Positions 24,537 through 33,150 of a DNA stretch of 64,000 nucleotides are shown piece after piece. This DNA comes from Roseibium sp. (lineage in GTDB: Bacteria > Pseudomonadota > Alphaproteobacteria > Rhizobiales > Stappiaceae). Where the stretch lies: positions 1-64,000 of the forward strand of contig JAEPML010000017.1 in assembly GCA_017643925.1 (NCBI GenBank). The letters run 5' to 3'. Each line of letters opens with the position of its first letter. The stretch's first letter is position 1. Below the pieces are notes generated by a model that searched no databases, was not told the origin of the DNA, and was given only the letters and a program-made list of their open reading frames with translations. Position numbers and translations under genes: made by a program.

Positions 24537-24764
24537 CTTCGCCGCCGCCTGTCGGATAAATTGAAAAGTGATTGCATTCTCATTTCTCTTATCGCCACTG
24601 GGACCCAAACCTTCAAGTGTTGCAGCGCAGGTGTTTGTTGGCGCATGTGCGCATTGTGATCGCCGATACGCCGACGGTCTGTTCTGTGCACGGGCCGAGG
24701 TTGGCGATCAATTGCCGGGTGATGCTTCATTCATGAAATCAGTCCTTGTCCGGAAGGAGGGATT
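24537..24764. other. Gene-free stretch upstream of the aldo/keto reductase
   Basis: I find no convincing gene. Short frames on both strands here are Arg- or Cys-rich and lack ribosome sites. The stretch probably holds the promoter of the aldo/keto reductase gene (AT-rich section near 24553-24592). Confidence 0.35.
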
Positions 24765-24917
24765 ATGCGCCGAGCACACCTGTGCGGTGCCGGAGCCTCG
24801 TGTCTTCCTGCGGATGAAACCCAGCGTTTCATCGCGTTTTTGCTAAGCCGCCATGACCAGGAATTCCGTCGTGTCACGCCCTTGAAAGTTGACCCTGAGA
24901 GGGTGTCGACGGCCTGA
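24765..24917 (+). CDS. Possible 50-residue protein
   Basis: A short frame starting MRRAHLCGAGASCLPADETQ with a near-perfect AAGGAGG site 5 bases before its ATG. The central part (TQRFIAFLLSRHDQEF) is amphipathic. It ends 29 bases before the TTGACA of the importer promoter. Only the ribosome site supports it and I do not recognise a family. It could be a small protein or a chance frame. Confidence 0.3.
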   Translation: MRRAHLCGAGASCLPADETQRFIAFLLSRHDQEFRRVTPLKVDPERVSTA

Positions 24918-24945
24918 ACAATCAGAATTTCTGCCGATTCCACTC

Positions 24946-24976
24946 TTGACATGAATACTGATTCAGGTTTCATATA
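24946..24976 (+). promoter_or_regulatory. Promoter of the importer operon with TetR-type operator at 24951-24966
   Basis: TTGACA (24946-24951) is followed by ATGAATACTGATTCAG and then TTTCATATAC as a probable -10 region, so the operator lies inside the promoter. The stretch from ACATGAATACTGATTCA through GTTTCATA matches the site in front of the tetR gene (42350-42376) at all but one position. This is a classical repression layout. It links the importer to the TetR regulator 17 kb away. Confidence 0.75.
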
Positions 24977-25068
24977 CGGTACTGCGCAGGCCGGAGGAGC
25001 GAGGAATTACAGGGTGTGGGTGCAGCCTGGATTGCCTTGCGGGCTCGCGTGCAATGGGAGGAGATTTC

Positions 25069-26268
25069 ATGAGAAAGAGCTTTTTGCGGCAGGCCATGCC
25101 GCTTGTCGCGGGTTTGAGCCTGGCAATGGCCGGCACCGCTGGCGCCTTTGCTGAAGATATCAAGATTGCCCATGTCTATGGCAAGACCGGCCCGTTTGAG
25201 GCCTATGCCAAACAGTCCCACACAGGTCTGATGATGGGGCTTGAATATGCCACCGATGGCACGATGGAAGTGGATGGCCGCAAGATCGTGGTCATCGAGA
25301 AGGACACACAGCTCAAGCCGGACATCGGCAAGGCGGCTCTTGCGGAAGCCTATGGTGACGATGAAGTCGACATTGCCGTCGGCCCCGTTTCTTCCGGTGT
25401 GGCACTTGCCATGCTGCCCGTTGCAGAAGAATACGAAAAGCTTCTGATCGTTGAGCCGGCTGTGGCCGATTCCATCACGGGTGCAAACTGGAACCGCTAC
25501 GTCTTCCGCACGTCCAGAAACTCCTCCCAGGACGCGATCGCAAACGCTGTCGCTCTTGGACAGGAAGGCGTCTCAATTGCCACGCTGGCACAGGATTACG
25601 CCTTCGGCCGCGACGGTGTCGCAGCGTTCAAGGAGGCTCTTGAAGGCACGGGTGCAAAGCTGGTTTTCGAAGAATATGCACCGACCGACACAAAGGATTT
25701 TACCGCCAATGCGCAGCGGGTGTTCGATGCGCTCAAGGACGAGCCAGGACGCAAGTTCCTGTTTGTGATCTGGGCCGGTGGCGGCAATCCGATCAGCAAG
25801 ATCAAGGCAATGGAACCGGAGCGGTTCGGCGTCGAGATTGCGACCGGCGGCAACATCCTGGCAGCGATGAAGGCCTACAAGGAACTGCCGGGTATGGAAG
25901 GCGCGACCTACTACTACTACGAAATCCCGAAAAACCCGGTCAATGACTGGCTGGTCGCCGAGCACCAGAAGCGCTTCAACGCACCGCCGGATTTCTTCAC
26001 GGCAGGTGGCATGACGGCGGGTCTTGCGATCGTGGAAGCCATTCGCAAGGCCGGTTCGACCGAAACGGAAGACCTGATTGCGGCAATGGAAGGCATGGAA
26101 TTCGAGACGCCGAAAGGCAAGATGATGTTCCGTGCGGACGACCACCAGGCCTTGCAGTCCATGTATCACTTCAAGATCAAGGTGGACCCGGATGTCGAGT
26201 GGGGCATCCCGGAACTGGTGCGCGAACTGAAAATCGAGGACATGAAGATCCCGGTTCGCAACAAGTAA
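25069..26268 (+). CDS. Branched-chain-amino-acid-type ABC transporter substrate-binding protein
   Basis: A 399-residue periplasmic binding protein of the Peripla_BP_6/LivJ class with a signal peptide (AGAFA|ED). It has IAHVYGKTGPFEAYAKQSHTG, VDIAVGPVSSGVALAMLP and the Tyr-rich strand GATYYYYEIPKNPVNDW. The ATG follows GGGAGGAG at the right distance; an upstream start at 25054 is weaker. Members of this subfamily carry amides, aromatic acids and other carboxylates as well as amino acids. The co-regulated acyl-CoA synthetase points to a carboxylate. The exact ligand is unknown. Confidence 0.9.
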   Translation: MRKSFLRQAMPLVAGLSLAMAGTAGAFAEDIKIAHVYGKTGPFEAYAKQSHTGLMMGLEYATDGTMEVDGRKIVVIEKDTQLKPDIGKAALAEAYGDDEVDIAVGPVSSGVALAMLPVAEEYEKLLIVEPAVADSITGANWNRYVFRTSRNSSQDAIANAVALGQEGVSIATLAQDYAFGRDGVAAFKEALEGTGAKLVFEEYAPTDTKDFTANAQRVFDALKDEPGRKFLFVIWAGGGNPISKIKAMEPERFGVEIATGGNILAAMKAYKELPGMEGATYYYYEIPKNPVNDWLVAEHQKRFNAPPDFFTAGGMTAGLAIVEAIRKAGSTETEDLIAAMEGMEFETPKGKMMFRADDHQALQSMYHFKIKVDPDVEWGIPELVRELKIEDMKIPVRNK

Positions 26269-26285
26269 CCCTCCCAGACAAGCGT

Positions 26286-26361
26286 CGCGGCTCGATTTGA
26301 GCCGCGGACGTGGCCCCATGGTGCTACGCTGTGTCCCGGTCAGGTCGGTTCAGACCCGACC
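26286..26361 (+). repeat. Two hairpins between binding-protein and LivG-type genes
   Basis: CGCGGCTC (26286-26293) pairs with GAGCCGCG (26299-26306), and GGTCGG (26343-26348) with CCGACC (26356-26361). Neither is followed by a T tract. They probably stabilise the binding-protein mRNA or reduce read-through to the transport genes. Confidence 0.5.
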
Positions 26362-26403
26362 GGGCAGACCTCGCGATTATCTTCAGCCATAGGAAGTCCA
26401 GCC

Positions 26404-27174
26404 ATGGCCCAGGAACACCCCATTCTGGAAACACGGGACCTGACCATCCGCTTCGGCGGGCATGTTGCGGTCGACCATGTTTCCTGCGCATTTGATCGTG
26501 GCACATTGACCGCGATTGTTGGCCCGAATGGCGCCGGCAAAACCACCTATTTCAACCTGATCTCGGGTCAGCTTCCAGCCTCCGCAGGGGCGGTCGTGCT
26601 GAATGGAGAAGAAATCACCCGCATGTCTGTGCCCGAACGCACGGACAGGGGTATCGGCCGAGCGTTTCAGCTGACCAACCTGTTCCCGACCCTGAGCGTA
26701 CGCGAAAACGTGCGCCTGGTCGCACAGGCCAAGGCGCGCAAGGGGTTTGATCTCTTTTCCATTGCCGAGAGCCATATCGAGCTCCTGGAACGGGCCGATC
26801 ACGTCCTGTCGGAAGTGCGGCTCATCGATCAGGCCGACCAGACTGTCTCCGCTCTGCCGCATGGTGACCAACGCAAGCTGGAAGTCGCTCTGCTGATTGC
26901 GCTTGGACCCCAGGTGCTCATGTTCGATGAACCCACCGCGGGCATGAGCGTCGACGAGGTGCCGGTCATTCTAGAACTGATCAAGAAACTCAAGAACGAC
27001 ATGGACCGCACGATCCTCCTGGTGGAGCACAAGATGGATGTCATCCGGTCGCTGGCCGACCGGATCATCGTTCTGCACAACGGGGAGCTGGTTGCAGAGG
27101 GAGAGCCGGCAGAAGTGATTGCCTTGCCGGTTGTGCAGGAAGCCTATCTCGGCAAGACGCCGGAGGCCGCGTGA
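26404..27174 (+). CDS. ABC transporter ATPase, LivG type
   Basis: A 256-residue ATPase of the HAAT importer class: Walker A GPNGAGKTT (40-48), Q-loop AFQLTNLFP, a PHGDQRKLE signature in place of LSGGQ, Walker B VLMFDEPTAGMS and H-loop LLVEHKMD. The divergent signature is normal for this subfamily. It comes 135 bases after the binding-protein gene, and its TGA shares a base with the next ATG. Confidence 0.92.
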   Translation: MAQEHPILETRDLTIRFGGHVAVDHVSCAFDRGTLTAIVGPNGAGKTTYFNLISGQLPASAGAVVLNGEEITRMSVPERTDRGIGRAFQLTNLFPTLSVRENVRLVAQAKARKGFDLFSIAESHIELLERADHVLSEVRLIDQADQTVSALPHGDQRKLEVALLIALGPQVLMFDEPTAGMSVDEVPVILELIKKLKNDMDRTILLVEHKMDVIRSLADRIIVLHNGELVAEGEPAEVIALPVVQEAYLGKTPEAA

Positions 27175-27899
27175 TGACGGATGCTCTTCTGACACTCAGC
27201 GGGGTGCACACCCATATCGGGCCCTATCACATTCTGCAGGGTGTTGATCTGATCGTCCCGCAGGGCGGTGTGACCGTTCTTCTCGGACGCAATGGTGCGG
27301 GCAAGACGACCACGCTGCGAACCATCATGGGGCTCTGGAAAGCCAGCCAGGGGGACGTCCGTTTTGAAGACCATGTGATCACCCGGTTGGACACACCCGA
27401 AATTTCCCGGCGAGGGATTGCTTTCGTGCCGGAGGACATGGGCATCTTCACGGATCTGACCGTTGCCGAAAACATGCTCCTGGCTGCTGCCAACGGGCCG
27501 ATCGACGAAAAGCGCCTTGCCTGGATCAAGGAACTGTTCCCGCCGATCGGAACTTTCTGGAACTCCTCGGCCGGAACGTTGTCCGGTGGTCAGAAGCAGA
27601 TGCTGGCCGTTGCCCGGGCGATCATCGAGCCGCGCCGCCTGATCCTGATCGACGAACCGACCAAGGGACTGGCGCCGGCCATCATCAATGCCATGACCGA
27701 TGCGCTTCGGGAGTTGAAGAACACCGACACCACCATCCTGCTTGTGGAACAGAATTTCACCATGGCCTCGAGCATTGGCGACACGGTTGCGGTGATGGAC
27801 GACGGACGGATCATCCATGCGGGTGCGATGCAGGAGCTCGTCGACGATGCGGATCTGCAGGAAAAACTCATGGGACTGAGCCTGGAGGCGCATCAATGA
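27174..27899 (+). CDS. ABC transporter ATPase, LivF type
   Basis: A 241-residue HAAT ATPase with Walker A GRNGAGKTT (38-46), the LivF marker GIAFVPEDMGIFTDLTVAENM, signature LSGGQKQM, Walker B LILIDEPTKGLAP and H-loop VEQNF. The ATG at 27174 overlaps the LivG-type stop (TGATG); a GTG one codon earlier is possible. Its end overlaps the permease start by 4 bases. Confidence 0.92.
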   Translation: MTDALLTLSGVHTHIGPYHILQGVDLIVPQGGVTVLLGRNGAGKTTTLRTIMGLWKASQGDVRFEDHVITRLDTPEISRRGIAFVPEDMGIFTDLTVAENMLLAAANGPIDEKRLAWIKELFPPIGTFWNSSAGTLSGGQKQMLAVARAIIEPRRLILIDEPTKGLAPAIINAMTDALRELKNTDTTILLVEQNFTMASSIGDTVAVMDDGRIIHAGAMQELVDDADLQEKLMGLSLEAHQ

Positions 27900-28924
27900 G
27901 CGACACAACGATCAAACCGAGGATCGAGAAGATCCCTCTGAGCGAACAGTTTTTTCAAAAGCTTCCGGTTCTTCTCGTGCCAATCCTGGCGGTCGCCGGC
28001 CTGCTCGCCATCGGCAATCCGGCGAGCTGGCTCACCCTGACCGTGGCAGGACTGGCCATGGGAATGATGATCTTCATCATGGCGTCGGGCCTGACTGTCG
28101 TGTTCGGCCTGATGGATGTGATCAATTTCGGTCACGGGGCCTTTGTGGCCGTTGGCGCCTTTGTCGGCTTCACGGTTCTCGCGTGGCTGGCCGGATGGAC
28201 GGCATCGCCAAGCGTGATGCTCAATCTGACCGCGGTCCTGATCGCGATCCTGGCGGCCATGCTGGTGACCGGCCTCTTGGGATACGCGTTCGAGCGTGTC
28301 ATCGTCATGCCGGTCTATGGGGAACACCTGAAGCAGATCCTGGTGACAATGGGTGGCCTGATCGTTGCCCAGCAGATGATCTATGTGGTCTGGGGACCGG
28401 ACGAACTGCATATATCTCGACCCGAGGCCTTCAAGGGTTCGCTCGTCATCGGCGAAGCGGCGATCGAGAAGTACCGGCTGGTCGCGGTCGGCATCGGTCT
28501 CGCCCTGTTCCTTGGCATGCGACATATCCTGAAATCGACAAAGGTCGGGCTGCTGGTCCGGGCCGGTGTCGAAAACGGCGAAATGGTCGAAGCGCTCGGC
28601 TACCGGATCCGGCTCCTGTTCCTGATCGTATTCATGACCGGTTCCGCGCTCGCGGGCCTTGGCGGGGTGATGTGGGGTCTCTACCAGGAAACCATCACCG
28701 CCCACATGGGATCGGAGATCATGGTGCTCGTTTTCATCGTTGTGATCATCGGTGGTCTCGGCTCGGTGGAGGGTTGTTTCATCGGGGCGATGCTTGTCGG
28801 CCTGCTTGCCAACTACACCGCTTTCCTGGCGCCCAAGGTCGCGCTGATTTCAACGATTGCCCTGATGGTGGCGATCCTCATGTGGCGGCCACAGGGGCTC
28901 TACCCTGTCGTCAAGGCGAAGTGA
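27896..28924 (+). CDS. Branched-chain-type ABC permease, LivH type
   Basis: A 342-residue membrane protein with about eight helices. It shows the LivH block VFGLMDVINFGHGAFVAVGAF and the C-terminal EGCFIGAMLVGLLANYTAFLAPK. The N-terminus carries a 30-residue polar extension before the first helix. It overlaps the LivF-type gene by 4 bases and precedes the LivM-type gene by 16. Confidence 0.9.
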   Translation: MSDTTIKPRIEKIPLSEQFFQKLPVLLVPILAVAGLLAIGNPASWLTLTVAGLAMGMMIFIMASGLTVVFGLMDVINFGHGAFVAVGAFVGFTVLAWLAGWTASPSVMLNLTAVLIAILAAMLVTGLLGYAFERVIVMPVYGEHLKQILVTMGGLIVAQQMIYVVWGPDELHISRPEAFKGSLVIGEAAIEKYRLVAVGIGLALFLGMRHILKSTKVGLLVRAGVENGEMVEALGYRIRLLFLIVFMTGSALAGLGGVMWGLYQETITAHMGSEIMVLVFIVVIIGGLGSVEGCFIGAMLVGLLANYTAFLAPKVALISTIALMVAILMWRPQGLYPVVKAK

Positions 28925-28940
28925 GCGGAGGCTTCGACAA

Positions 28941-30002
28941 ATGCTGACCAGACTTCTCTCCGGGGATACGCCGCGCAGCGGGCTACTGACGGTCCTGTTG
29001 CTGATTGTCCTCGTCTCGCTGGCTTTCGCCCCGTTCCTGTTTCCGGGTACCAAGTCCCTGGAAACGGCTGCAAGGATCTGCATCTTCATTGTTCTCGTGG
29101 CGAGTTATGATCTGCTGCTGGGTTATTCGGGTATTGTCTCCTTTGCCCATACGATGTTTTTCGGTATCGGCGCCTATGGAACAGCGCTGGCACTGTCCTC
29201 AACCGGGCCGAGCTACTGGTCCATCATCTGGGGAACGACCGCCGGGGCGCTGGTCGCCGCTGCTTTTGCACTCGCCATCGGACTTTTCTCGCTTCGGGTA
29301 AAGGCGATCTTCTTCGCCATGGTGACGCTCGCCGTTGCGAGTGCCTTCGCAGTTCTCGTGTCGCAAATGTCCTGGCTGACCGGCGGCGAGGACGGGCTCA
29401 ACTACAAGATCCCCCGGGAACTCACTCCGGCCTTCAAGCTGGTGAAGGAAAAGGTTTTCGGCGTTCGCATCAATGGCAAGCTCCTGGCGTATTACCTTGT
29501 GTTCTTCGCCTCTGTGATCCTGTTCCTGATCATGCTTCGGGTGGTCAATTCACCGTTCGGGCGGACGCTCAAGGCGGTGCGCGATAATGCCTTCCGTGCC
29601 GAAGCCATCGGGTATCGGGTCGTCTGGTATCGGACAACGGCGACGGTCCTGTCGGCGGTGATGGCGGCGCTCGCCGGATCGCTCCTGGCCATCTGGTTGC
29701 GCTACACGGGTCCGGCGACAACATTGTCGATGGAGATCATGATCGACATTCTCCTGATGGTCGTTATCGGCGGCATGGGAACGCTCTACGGAGCAGTGCT
29801 CGGCGCGACGATCTTCATTCTCGCACAGACCTACCTGCAGAACCTGATGGGTGTTGCCGCAGATGCAACGAGCGCCGTTCCCTTTGTCTCGACATTGATC
29901 GCGCCGGAGCGGTGGCTCTTGTGGCTGGGTGTGCTGTTCATCCTGTCGGTCTATTTCTTCCCGACGGGCATCGTCGGCAGATTGCGGGCGGGCCGCGCGT
30001 GA
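28941..30002 (+). CDS. Branched-chain-type ABC permease, LivM type
   Basis: A 353-residue membrane protein with the LivM pattern LLGYSGIVSFAHTMFFGIGAY and the cytoplasmic RTLKAVRDNAFRAEAIGYR coupling loop, then GGMGTLYGAVLGA. An insertion after LTGGEDGLNYKIPR (about residues 150-175) is typical of the subfamily. Its TGA overlaps the GTG of the hydrolase gene by 4 bases. Confidence 0.9.
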   Translation: MLTRLLSGDTPRSGLLTVLLLIVLVSLAFAPFLFPGTKSLETAARICIFIVLVASYDLLLGYSGIVSFAHTMFFGIGAYGTALALSSTGPSYWSIIWGTTAGALVAAAFALAIGLFSLRVKAIFFAMVTLAVASAFAVLVSQMSWLTGGEDGLNYKIPRELTPAFKLVKEKVFGVRINGKLLAYYLVFFASVILFLIMLRVVNSPFGRTLKAVRDNAFRAEAIGYRVVWYRTTATVLSAVMAALAGSLLAIWLRYTGPATTLSMEIMIDILLMVVIGGMGTLYGAVLGATIFILAQTYLQNLMGVAADATSAVPFVSTLIAPERWLLWLGVLFILSVYFFPTGIVGRLRAGRA

Positions 30003-30802
30003 CAGAGCCGAAGCTCTACGTGCGGGACGAGGGCACGGGCCGACCATTGGTCCTGATCCACGGCTGGTCCTGCCCGGGGCAGTTCTTTCAACGCCAGATC
30101 GATGCGTTGAAGGGACAGGCACGCTGTATCGTGCCGGACCTGCCTGGCCATGGCAGGACTGGTGCCGCATTGCCGCTCGATATCGAGTCGGCTGCGCGAA
30201 GTGTTCATGCCTATCTGGAGGAACAGGATCTGACGGACGCGATCCTGTGCGGATGGTCCATGGGCGCACTGGTCTCCTACGCAATGATCCAGTTGCATGG
30301 TGTCGCGCGCGTGTCATCCGTCGTTGCGATCGACATGTCCCCGAAGGTCCTCAATGCAGTCGATTGGGCCAATGGAACGCTCAACGGGTTGAACGAAGCG
30401 CTGAACGCGAATGTTCTGGCCGGGATCGTGCCCGACTGGTCACGCCTTCCGGCACGGATTGCCGGCCGCCTTTTTGCCGGTGGCCAGAACCCGGACCCGA
30501 ACCTGCTGGAGTATTCCCGGGTCGAAATTGCCAAGGCGGATCCGGCCTTGCTGCAATCGATGTGGGCATCACTCACGGCCCAGGATTTCCGGCGGTTCCT
30601 GCGGGAATTTCCGCTGCCGCTGCACCTGATCGCCGGGCTCAAGAGCCAGCTTTACGGACCTGGTGTTCACCGGTGGCATCTTGAAAATGTGCCTCGGTTC
30701 ACTCTCTGCGAATTCGAGAATTCCGGTCATGCTCCGCATTTGGAAGAAGCAGATCGGTTCAATCAACTGATTGCTGACCTGTTGCACAACGAGAAGAGGT
30801 AA
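29999..30802 (+). CDS. Alpha/beta hydrolase closing the importer operon
   Basis: A 267-residue alpha/beta hydrolase of the BioH/MhpC-like group: oxyanion loop LIHGWSCPGQFF, nucleophile S87 in GWSMGA and catalytic H244 in SGHAPHLE. It starts with GTG (29999) inside a GTGA overlap with the LivM-type gene, so it is surely in the operon. A cytoplasmic esterase or C-C hydrolase acting on the imported compound, releasing an acid for CoA activation, would fit the shared regulation with the acyl-CoA synthetase. That link is inference. Confidence 0.85.
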   Translation: MTEPKLYVRDEGTGRPLVLIHGWSCPGQFFQRQIDALKGQARCIVPDLPGHGRTGAALPLDIESAARSVHAYLEEQDLTDAILCGWSMGALVSYAMIQLHGVARVSSVVAIDMSPKVLNAVDWANGTLNGLNEALNANVLAGIVPDWSRLPARIAGRLFAGGQNPDPNLLEYSRVEIAKADPALLQSMWASLTAQDFRRFLREFPLPLHLIAGLKSQLYGPGVHRWHLENVPRFTLCEFENSGHAPHLEEADRFNQLIADLLHNEKR

Positions 30803-30994
30803 GCCGCGCGCTACGCCGGCAGGCCTCAGTTTCAGGCGATTCCAAGCAATTGAGTTCTTTCGAGAATACTCGATATCGTTTTGTTTTGTTTACTATATTC
30901 AACGGAATCGTTTCAATTGTGTGGTGATATTCCGCATACTGGAAATTGAAAAGAGAGTTGCACCTGAAAAGGGTGTCAATCGCAGGCACCTGAA

Positions 30995-32170
30995 TTGTTC
31001 TATTCTAAGCTCAACGCGCTTCGCGGTGCAGCCGCGTTTTTTGTGGCATCGTTCCACTATGTGGAGCCATATGGCCGGATCAACGCGCTTTTTTACAACT
31101 CAGCGATTTTTGTCGATCTCTTCTTTGTCCTTTCCGGTTTCGTGATTTGCACGGGTTATTTGCAAAAGATCAGCGATCAGGACATCAATTTCAGGCAGTT
31201 CGCCTTCCTGCGGTTGATGCGGCTTTATCCGGTTCACTTCGCCATCATGCTGGCCTGGCTGGTTTTCGTCGTCGCAAAGCTTCTGGCGGCAAACCTCTAT
31301 GGAATTGGCAGTCCGCAAGATGACAGGGATCTCTTCTGGTCGTTCTTTGAGACTCTCTTCCTGGTCAACGCCTACGGCCTTTCAGATCTGTTCAACTGGA
31401 ACTTCCCGACCTGGACTGTTTCTGCGGAGCTGTTTGCCTATCTGGTGTTTTTCTGTCTGATCTTCGCCTTTCGCCGGATATTCGCATCGCCTGGACTCCT
31501 GCTCGTGGTGGCGCTTTTCATTTCCGTTTCGGGGTACACGGTCCTTTATGCGGTCGGTCTTTCGCAGGAGCATCCCGAACTGGTTTACCGGCACTTCGAT
31601 TTCGGGTTTTTAAGAGGAACTGCAGGTTTTTTTGCTGGCGTGGCCCTGTCCCAGATTGACCCCGGGCGCTGGATCAAGAACCGGGGTTTGCTGACGGATA
31701 GCTTCCTTGAAATCCTGCTCGTCACCGCAGTGCTCTGGTTGGTCAGCGTGTCGAATGACAGCTTTGTTCTGCAGGCGCTGATGATCCCGGCCTTTGCTGC
31801 GGCCATCGGATTTTTCTCCGGTCAGTCAAATGGTGTCGTTTCCATGTTCCTGAATGGCCGGGTGATGCAACATTTCGGCAGAATCTCATATTCGTTCTAC
31901 CTGTGGCACGTCCTCATTCTGTTGTTCGTGACCGACGTGTTCCAGTTTGTGCTTGGGGCGGAAACGAATGCGAAGGGCTATATCGCCGGAGATGCCAAGT
32001 GGCTGGTGGCTGGCGTCGCCTTTGCCAGCACCTGGCTGTTTGCAACCTTCAGCTATCTGCTCGTTGAAAAACCTTTCCGGTGTTGGTCCAGACACCTTGT
32101 CAGCGACGGTTGGGGTGCTTCCCGGGCGACACGCAAACTGGATCGTGACCTAGTCTCCGGACAGTTTTGA
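30995..32170 (+). CDS. Acyltransferase-3 family membrane protein
   Basis: A 391-residue integral membrane O-acyltransferase (about ten helices) with the N-terminal signature KLNALRGAAAFFVASFHY (catalytic His19-like) and VDLFFVLSGFVI. Such enzymes acetylate or succinylate surface polysaccharides, lipids or antibiotics. The only in-frame start is TTG at 30995, because a TGA lies ten codons upstream; no good ribosome site is visible, so expression may be low. The 190 bases upstream are AT-rich, unlike the neighbours, which may reflect a promoter or acquired DNA. It converges on the redox cluster. Confidence 0.8.
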   Translation: MFYSKLNALRGAAAFFVASFHYVEPYGRINALFYNSAIFVDLFFVLSGFVICTGYLQKISDQDINFRQFAFLRLMRLYPVHFAIMLAWLVFVVAKLLAANLYGIGSPQDDRDLFWSFFETLFLVNAYGLSDLFNWNFPTWTVSAELFAYLVFFCLIFAFRRIFASPGLLLVVALFISVSGYTVLYAVGLSQEHPELVYRHFDFGFLRGTAGFFAGVALSQIDPGRWIKNRGLLTDSFLEILLVTAVLWLVSVSNDSFVLQALMIPAFAAAIGFFSGQSNGVVSMFLNGRVMQHFGRISYSFYLWHVLILLFVTDVFQFVLGAETNAKGYIAGDAKWLVAGVAFASTWLFATFSYLLVEKPFRCWSRHLVSDGWGASRATRKLDRDLVSGQF

Positions 32171-32392
32171 TCGAACAAACTGGATGATCCGATCGCTGAA
32201 GGTCAGTACCAGGAACACCGCGAGCAGACCGACGAAGAAACGCAGGTCCGTGAGCAGGGTGCCACGTGCATATTGTCGGGCCCCCATGTTGGCGTATTTC
32301 CAGGTGTTATAGGCAATTGCGACAAGCGCTGTCGTCATCACCAGCGAAATCAGGATCGTTTGCCAGGCCGGTCTTTGCTTGGGCGCACTCAT
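32150..32392 (-). CDS. Small two-helix membrane protein of the Rieske redox cluster
   Basis: An 80-residue protein with two predicted membrane helices (about 12-30 and 50-68) separated by a loop, NTWKYANMGARQYARGTL. Its ATG overlaps the stop of the upstream Cys-motif gene by 4 bases. I do not recognise the family. It is probably a subunit of the membrane redox complex encoded by the next genes. Its 3' end overlaps the end of the convergent acyltransferase gene by 21 bases. Confidence 0.7.
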   Translation of the reverse strand: MSAPKQRPAWQTILISLVMTTALVAIAYNTWKYANMGARQYARGTLLTDLRFFVGLLAVFLVLTFSDRIIQFVRSKLSGD

Positions 32393-33150
32393 TTCAGGAT
32401 CCTCGCCGTTGCAAGATCCACCTTGAACACCATCAGGTCGTCGAGGCGCTCAACGTCACCTTCGATCTCGACATAGAGAGCGAGCAACGCCTTGATCTCG
32501 TCTCCAAGCACGTTGCCATCCTTGTCCGCCATCAGGAAGAAGTTCCGCCCGTCCACGGCCCCGGATGAGACGAAGACCGGTGGAATGCCGCCTGTCAGAC
32601 AGAGATCCGCACAGGCCTTGTGAGCAAGGCCGCGCCCGGGCCGCATGGCGCCGGCATAGCACTTGCCGTCGCAGATCTCGCCCGCAAGCTTCCAGCGGCC
32701 GAGCGGGACCGGTTCGGAGGGGGTAAACTCAGCAGCTCCCTCGCCGGCCGCTTCCACCTTGCCGACCTGGATCATGGTCAGGTCACCCCGGTTGACCGGG
32801 ACGCCGCGCAGGTTTACCGGCGTGCCGGCATTGTTCTCTGCCTGTGAAAAGACACCCCGTTTGCCCTGGCCCGTCAGCATGTAGGTTCGGGCAGGGTTTT
32901 CGCCTTCGGCAGCCACACGCAGGACAGGGTACGGGCGAAGTTCCAGGAGGCCTACATTTTCATAGCGATTGCCCCATTGAAACCCACCATTGCCGGGGTC
33001 GTTCTGCGTGGAAGAAAGCGCCAGGGCAGCAAGGCCGAGGCCCGCAATGAAGCAGACCGAAAAGATGCCGACAAAGGCGATCAGCTGTTTTGGAACTGCA
33101 TTCAGATAGCCGACGAAAAATGGCGCGTCCTTGGTTTGTTTCCAGCTCAT
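32389..33150 (-). CDS. Membrane-anchored protein with CxxxC...HxxCxxxC motif
   Basis: A 253-residue protein with one N-terminal membrane helix (about 23-46) and a soluble domain, presumably periplasmic. A striking block (160-190) has C160, C164, H177, C180 and C184 with CDGKCYAGAMRPGRG and HKACADLCLTGGIPP. It looks like a metal or Fe-S/heme-binding or disulfide site. I recall the block from uncharacterised proteins beside redox genes, but no function. It overlaps both neighbours by 4 bases, between the Rieske membrane protein and the 80-residue protein. Confidence 0.75.
   Translation of the reverse strand: MSWKQTKDAPFFVGYLNAVPKQLIAFVGIFSVCFIAGLGLAALALSSTQNDPGNGGFQWGNRYENVGLLELRPYPVLRVAAEGENPARTYMLTGQGKRGVFSQAENNAGTPVNLRGVPVNRGDLTMIQVGKVEAAGEGAAEFTPSEPVPLGRWKLAGEICDGKCYAGAMRPGRGLAHKACADLCLTGGIPPVFVSSGAVDGRNFFLMADKDGNVLGDEIKALLALYVEIEGDVERLDDLMVFKVDLATARILK

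Noticed and set aside
24568..24846. Plus-strand frame of 92 residues upstream of the importer
   Set aside because: Composition is not protein-like and there is no ribosome site; the overlapping 24765 frame has better support.
26404..27174. Apparent loss of the LSGGQ signature in the LivG-type ATPase
   Set aside because: PHGDQ-like signatures are normal in this branch of HAAT ATPases and all other motifs are intact.
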